Assembly: GCA_002356515.1 (NCBI GenBank) | Contig: AP017605.1 | Coordinates: 124,001 to 188,000 of the forward strand | DNA length: 64,000 bases | Direction: 5' to 3' | Source of the DNA: Mesorhizobium loti | GTDB taxonomy: Bacteria; Pseudomonadota; Alphaproteobacteria; Rhizobiales; Rhizobiaceae | Shown here: piece by piece, positions 60,918 to 64,000 of the stretch | Layout of the letters: each line of letters starts with the position of its first letter | How positions within the stretch are numbered: the stretch's first letter is position 1 | Translations under genes and position numbers: made by a program | Notes under the pieces: generated by a model | What the model was told of the DNA's origin: nothing | The model's input: the letters and a program-made list of their open reading frames with translations, nothing else | Database searches by the model: none

Positions 60918-61982
60918 TCAGTTCGCCAGCAGGATGATGTCGCCAGCGTTGCACGAAACCGCGATTGTGTCGCCAGCCTGAACTGTCGCCGTGGCCGGAG
61001 CCTTGGCGATGAATTGCAGCGCGCGGTCCTGCATGGAGGTGGCCAGAACACGTTTGAAGCTGCCCTGGAAGACGACATCGTCGATCCTGGCCTCGCCAAG
61101 CGCCACGGCCGCCGAGGCCGCGCCGAGGACAAGGTGCTCCGGTCGTATGGCCAGCGCAACCGCTGAACCCGCCGGCAAAGCGTTGGGCAGCGAGACGGAT
61201 CCGACCGGCGTCGTGACAGTGCTTGTCCTGTCCCCGGCCTGCGCGACCGTGCCGGCAAGGATCGTGCTTTCACCCATGAAGGTCGCCGAAAAGCGCGTCG
61301 CCGGCCTGGCATAGACGCGCTCGGGCGGCCCTTCGTCCTCGATGCGGCCGTCATTCATCACCACGCAATGATCGGCCAATGCCATCGCTTCTTCCTGGTC
61401 GTGGGTGACATGGATGAAGGCGGTGCCGACGCGCTTCTGGATCGCCTTCAACTCGTCCTGCATCTGCCGGCGCAGTTTGAGGTCGAGCGCGCCGAGCGGC
61501 TCGTCAAGCAGCAGCACCGCCGGCTCGATCACCAGCGCTCGCGCCAGCGCCACGCGCTGGCGTTGCCCGCCGGAAAGCTGGTGCGGCTTCTTGTCGAAGG
61601 CGGCAGCCAGCCCAACCAGCGCCAGCGCCTCGCGCGCCTTTGCCGCCCGCGTCGCACCATCGACGCCTTGCATGCGCAACCCAAAGCCGACATTGCCGCC
61701 GACGCTCATATGCGGGAACAGCGCATAGTCCTGGAACACCGTCGTCGTAGGGCGTTTCGCTGGCGGCACCGCCGTACAGTCCTCGCCGCGGATGAAAACC
61801 TTGCCTTCGCTGGGCGTGACGAAGCCGCCCAGGATCGACAACAGCGTCGTCTTGCCGGAACCCGACGGCCCAAGCAGGATCGTGTAGCTGCCGGGCTCGA
61901 TCCGCAGCGAGACGCCTTTCAGCACCGCCAGCTGCCCGAAACGGTGCGAAACAGCGCGGATATCGACGAGGGGCGCGGTCAT
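60918..61982 (-). CDS. Polyamine-type ABC transporter ATP-binding protein (PotA-like)
   Basis: A 354-residue ATPase: Walker A GPSGSGKTT, Q-loop VFQDYALFPHMSV, signature LSGGQRQRVALARAL, Walker B LLLDEPLGALD, H-loop HVTHDQEEA, then a C-terminal TOBE-like domain (~240-350). ATG at 61982 overlaps the preceding permease stop (ATGA). It energises the two permeases upstream. Confidence 0.93.
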   Translation of the reverse strand: MTAPLVDIRAVSHRFGQLAVLKGVSLRIEPGSYTILLGPSGSGKTTLLSILGGFVTPSEGKVFIRGEDCTAVPPAKRPTTTVFQDYALFPHMSVGGNVGFGLRMQGVDGATRAAKAREALALVGLAAAFDKKPHQLSGGQRQRVALARALVIEPAVLLLDEPLGALDLKLRRQMQDELKAIQKRVGTAFIHVTHDQEEAMALADHCVVMNDGRIEDEGPPERVYARPATRFSATFMGESTILAGTVAQAGDRTSTVTTPVGSVSLPNALPAGSAVALAIRPEHLVLGAASAAVALGEARIDDVVFQGSFKRVLATSMQDRALQFIAKAPATATVQAGDTIAVSCNAGDIILLAN

Positions 61983-62761
61983 GCTTTTCTCCGGCGCAGC
62001 AATGTCAGTTCGAACAGCACGACCAGCACGATGGAGACGGCGAAGACCAGCGAACCGACCGCGTTGGTTTTCGGGTTGAGGCCGGAGCGCAGCAGGTTCC
62101 AGATTTCCACCGGCAGCGTGGTGTCGAAGCGGGTCAGCAGGAAGGAGATCACGAATTCGTCCCAGGAGAAGGTCATCGACAGGAAGAAGCCGGCGAAGAT
62201 GGCGGGCGCCATCACCGGCACGGTAATCAGCAGGAGCACCTTCCATTCCGGCGCGCCGAGGTCACGCGCGGCGCGCTCGATGTTGATCTGGTGATCGCCC
62301 ATCTGGCTGTAGATGATGGCAAAGCACAGCGGCAGGTTGATCACGACGTGGCCGATGCCTGCGGCAAGCAGCGATTTCGGCACGCCAGCCCAGTTGAACA
62401 GCACCAGCAATCCCATGCCGATGATGAGATAGCTGACCGTCAGCGGCAGCGTGATCAGCCCGCGCAGCAGGCCGGAGCCGGGCAGCACGAAGCGGGCGAA
62501 ACCCCAGGCGGAGAGGAAGCCGAGCGTGACGGCGGTGGCCGAGGAGATCGACGCCACCAGCAGCGAGTTGACCAGCGCCGACGTCAGCCGCGTGTCGCTG
62601 AGAACCGCGTCGTACCAGCGCAGCGACGGGCCGGTGAAGGGCGGGATCGGAAACGACGTCGCCTGCAGCGAAAACAGCACCAGCACGACAACCGGCAGGA
62701 AGATGAAGCCGTAGACGGCAAGCGCATAGAGCCAGGACGCGACGCGGACAATCCTGCGCAT
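61979..62761 (-). CDS. Polyamine-type ABC transporter permease (PotC-like)
   Basis: A 260-residue inner-membrane protein with six hydrophobic segments and the EAA-type loop ERAARDLGAPEWKVLLLITVPVMAPAIFAG that contacts the ATPase. It begins MRRIVRVASWLYALAVYGFIFLPVVVLVLFS. It starts 1 bp after the upstream permease stop and overlaps the ATPase gene by 4 bp. Confidence 0.92.
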   Translation of the reverse strand: MRRIVRVASWLYALAVYGFIFLPVVVLVLFSLQATSFPIPPFTGPSLRWYDAVLSDTRLTSALVNSLLVASISSATAVTLGFLSAWGFARFVLPGSGLLRGLITLPLTVSYLIIGMGLLVLFNWAGVPKSLLAAGIGHVVINLPLCFAIIYSQMGDHQINIERAARDLGAPEWKVLLLITVPVMAPAIFAGFFLSMTFSWDEFVISFLLTRFDTTLPVEIWNLLRSGLNPKTNAVGSLVFAVSIVLVVLFELTLLRRRKA

Positions 62762-62762
62762 C

Positions 62763-63629
62763 TCAGGCCCGCTCGATCTTCAGCCAGCGCGCGCAGGCGA
62801 GGTAGGCGATGGTGACGACCGCCATCAGGATGATCGACAGCGCCGAGGCCAGCGGAAAATCGCCGCGCCGGCCGATCTGCATCATCACCAGTTGCGGCAT
62901 CAAAAGCTCGTTGTTGCCGCCCAGAATCTGCGGCGTGATGTAGTCGCCGATGCACAGCACGAAGGTGAGGAAGGCACCGACCATGATGCCGGGCAAGGTC
63001 AGCGGCAAGATGACATGCAGGAAGGTGCGCACCGGCCCGGCGCCGAGATCGGCCGCTGCCTTGCGGTAGCTCGGGCTGAGCTGCTTGAGGTTGGCGAAAA
63101 TGGTCAGCGTCAGAAGCATGACGAAGAAATGCACGAAGCCGATGACGGTGGCCAAGCGCGTGTTGGCGAGCTGCAGCGGCTCGCTGATCAGGCCGGAACC
63201 GGTGAGCGCGCGGTTGATGACACCGTTCTGCGCCAGCACCAGCAGCCAGGAATAGGAACGCACGACGTAAGAAGTCCAGAACGGCAGCACGGCCAGCATC
63301 AGCGCCAGCCGCTGCCAGCGTTCCGGCACCTGTTCGGCGAGGATCCAGGCGAAGGGATAGGCAAGCAGCACCGAAACCACGGTGACGATTGCCGTCACCT
63401 GCAACGAGTTCACCATCGCCTGCCAATAGGAAGGGTTGGTGAAGAACTGGCTGTAGTTGGTCAGCGTGAAACCGCCGCCCTCATGCGCCGTGAGGCTGGA
63501 AAACCCCATGGCGATGAACGGCAGCACGAAGAACAGCAGCGTCCAGCCGAGCGCCGGCGTGACCAGCGCCCAGGCCAGGGCATGGCCCGCCCGGGGCAGG
63601 GCACGCCCGCTATTCCTGGCAGAGCTCAA
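62763..63629 (-). CDS. Polyamine-type ABC transporter permease (PotB-like)
   Basis: A ~288-residue permease with six or so membrane segments (for example LAWALVTPALGWTLLFFVLPFIAMGFSSL and VIGFVHFFVMLLTLTIFANL) and the ATPase-contact loop YRKAAADLGAGPVRTFLHVILPLTLPGIMVG. No good ATG is near the expected start; TTG at 63629, 13 bp after the binding-protein stop, is the best choice but has no clear SD. Confidence 0.88.
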   Translation of the reverse strand: MSSARNSGRALPRAGHALAWALVTPALGWTLLFFVLPFIAMGFSSLTAHEGGGFTLTNYSQFFTNPSYWQAMVNSLQVTAIVTVVSVLLAYPFAWILAEQVPERWQRLALMLAVLPFWTSYVVRSYSWLLVLAQNGVINRALTGSGLISEPLQLANTRLATVIGFVHFFVMLLTLTIFANLKQLSPSYRKAAADLGAGPVRTFLHVILPLTLPGIMVGAFLTFVLCIGDYITPQILGGNNELLMPQLVMMQIGRRGDFPLASALSIILMAVVTIAYLACARWLKIERA

Positions 63630-63642
63630 GAGCGGTATCAGC

Positions 63643-64000
63643 TCACTTCGCCTGCAGCATTTCGGTCCACATGTCCTGCATCTTCTTGTCGAGATCGGCG
63701 TTCGGCGCCGGATAGGCTTGCGCACGGGCGAGGAAGTCCGGCTGCTCGTCGAAGCGTAGCACCTTTTTTTGGTCGTCCGTCAGCGCCGCCTTGGTGTTGG
63801 CGGGCATGCCCCAATAGCAGGAGGAGGTGGCAAGCCGCGCCTGGCCTTCGGGGCTCATAATGTACTGGATGAACTTCAGCGCCAAATCCTTGTTCTTGGA
63901 ATCCTTGAACATGGCCAGCGACTGCGACCACAGCACCGCCCCTTCCTTGGGAATGGAGAAATCCAGCGCCGGGTTCTCCTTGGCCAACCCCGCCGTCACC
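63643..64000 (-). CDS. Polyamine-type substrate-binding protein, C-terminal part, runs off right edge
   Basis: The last ~118 residues of a PotD-like periplasmic protein (AGLAKENPALDFSIPKEGAVLWSQSLAMFKDSKNKDLALKF, IQYIMSPEGQARLA, ending DMWTEMLQAK). Its N-terminus and signal peptide lie beyond 64000. It is the first gene of the transporter operon and a paralogue of the protein at 56064. Two cysteine-free stretches aside, nothing unusual is visible. Confidence 0.9.
   Translation of the reverse strand, partial: VTAGLAKENPALDFSIPKEGAVLWSQSLAMFKDSKNKDLALKFIQYIMSPEGQARLATSSCYWGMPANTKAALTDDQKKVLRFDEQPDFLARAQAYPAPNADLDKKMQDMWTEMLQAK

Noticed and set aside
1..64000. tRNA, rRNA, CRISPR or insertion-sequence signals
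   Set aside because: No T-loop-type GGTTCGAATCC motifs with cloverleaf context, no regularly spaced repeats and no transposase-like proteins were found on either strand.

Overview
The window looks like a chromosomal segment of a high-GC alphaproteobacterium of the Rhizobiales, most likely Mesorhizobium or a close Phyllobacteriaceae relative. The grounds are the many characteristic rhizobial families (NDUFA12-like complex I subunit followed by DUF2155, BTLCP cysteine protease, DUF3126 next to cysE, NYN-LOTUS protein), the gene order from panBC to prfB, and short intergenic palindromes that resemble those scattered through rhizobial genomes. The genus is inferred from memory of gene content, not from a search. 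No tRNA, rRNA, CRISPR array, transposase or prophage was recognised.

Region by region. (1) 1-12.2 kb: mixed metabolic and hypothetical genes. An M24-type peptidase runs off the left edge, followed by ilvA, DUF1697, DUF2218, gloA, a tandem cold-shock protein, DUF192, an alpha/beta hydrolase, an HD-domain/speB pair, a VOC protein, cysE with DUF3126, two membrane proteins, a gamma-carbonic anhydrase and an ankyrin protein. (2) 12.2-16 kb: NYN-LOTUS protein, LapG-like BTLCP protease, tandem PilZ protein and PAS protein, all on the minus strand; the last three may be linked to c-di-GMP or surface control. (3) 16-25.6 kb: a sugar ABC transporter whose binding protein converges on its permease/ATPase operon, then rhomboid protease, CBS protein, a YjhX-family ORF whose 5' end lies in palindromic repeats, gatB with a membrane protein and a GNAT enzyme, and an AIM24 protein. 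(4) 25.6-46 kb: housekeeping core. panBC; NDUFA12 and DUF2155; a tight minus-strand operon aroQ-accB-accC-aat ending in a 60-residue stand-alone sigma-70 region 1.1 protein; DsbA-like and M48 envelope proteins; aminotransferase-glsA; RNase E; amiC; PBP1A; prfB with a programmed +1 frameshift. (5) 46-52 kb: secreted unknowns, GFA protein, OmpA lipoprotein, DEAD-box helicase, NAD kinase. (6) 52-56 kb: a small surface-sugar group (UXS-like decarboxylase, glf, glycosyltransferase-like protein). (7) 56-64 kb: polyamine/amine uptake and hydrolysis. It has an orphan PotD-like binding protein, an amidase and a TetR regulator on the plus strand, and a complete PotDBCA-like transporter with a metallo-beta-lactamase-fold hydrolase on the minus strand. 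The transporter's binding protein is cut by the right edge.

The most unusual items are the stand-alone sigma region 1.1 protein, the palindromic repeats that appear to supply the ribosome-binding site, start and first residues of the YjhX-family ORF, the prfB recoding site, and the 651-bp divergent leader upstream of RNase E. Start sites were chosen by ribosome-binding site and family N-termini, and are stated where uncertain.
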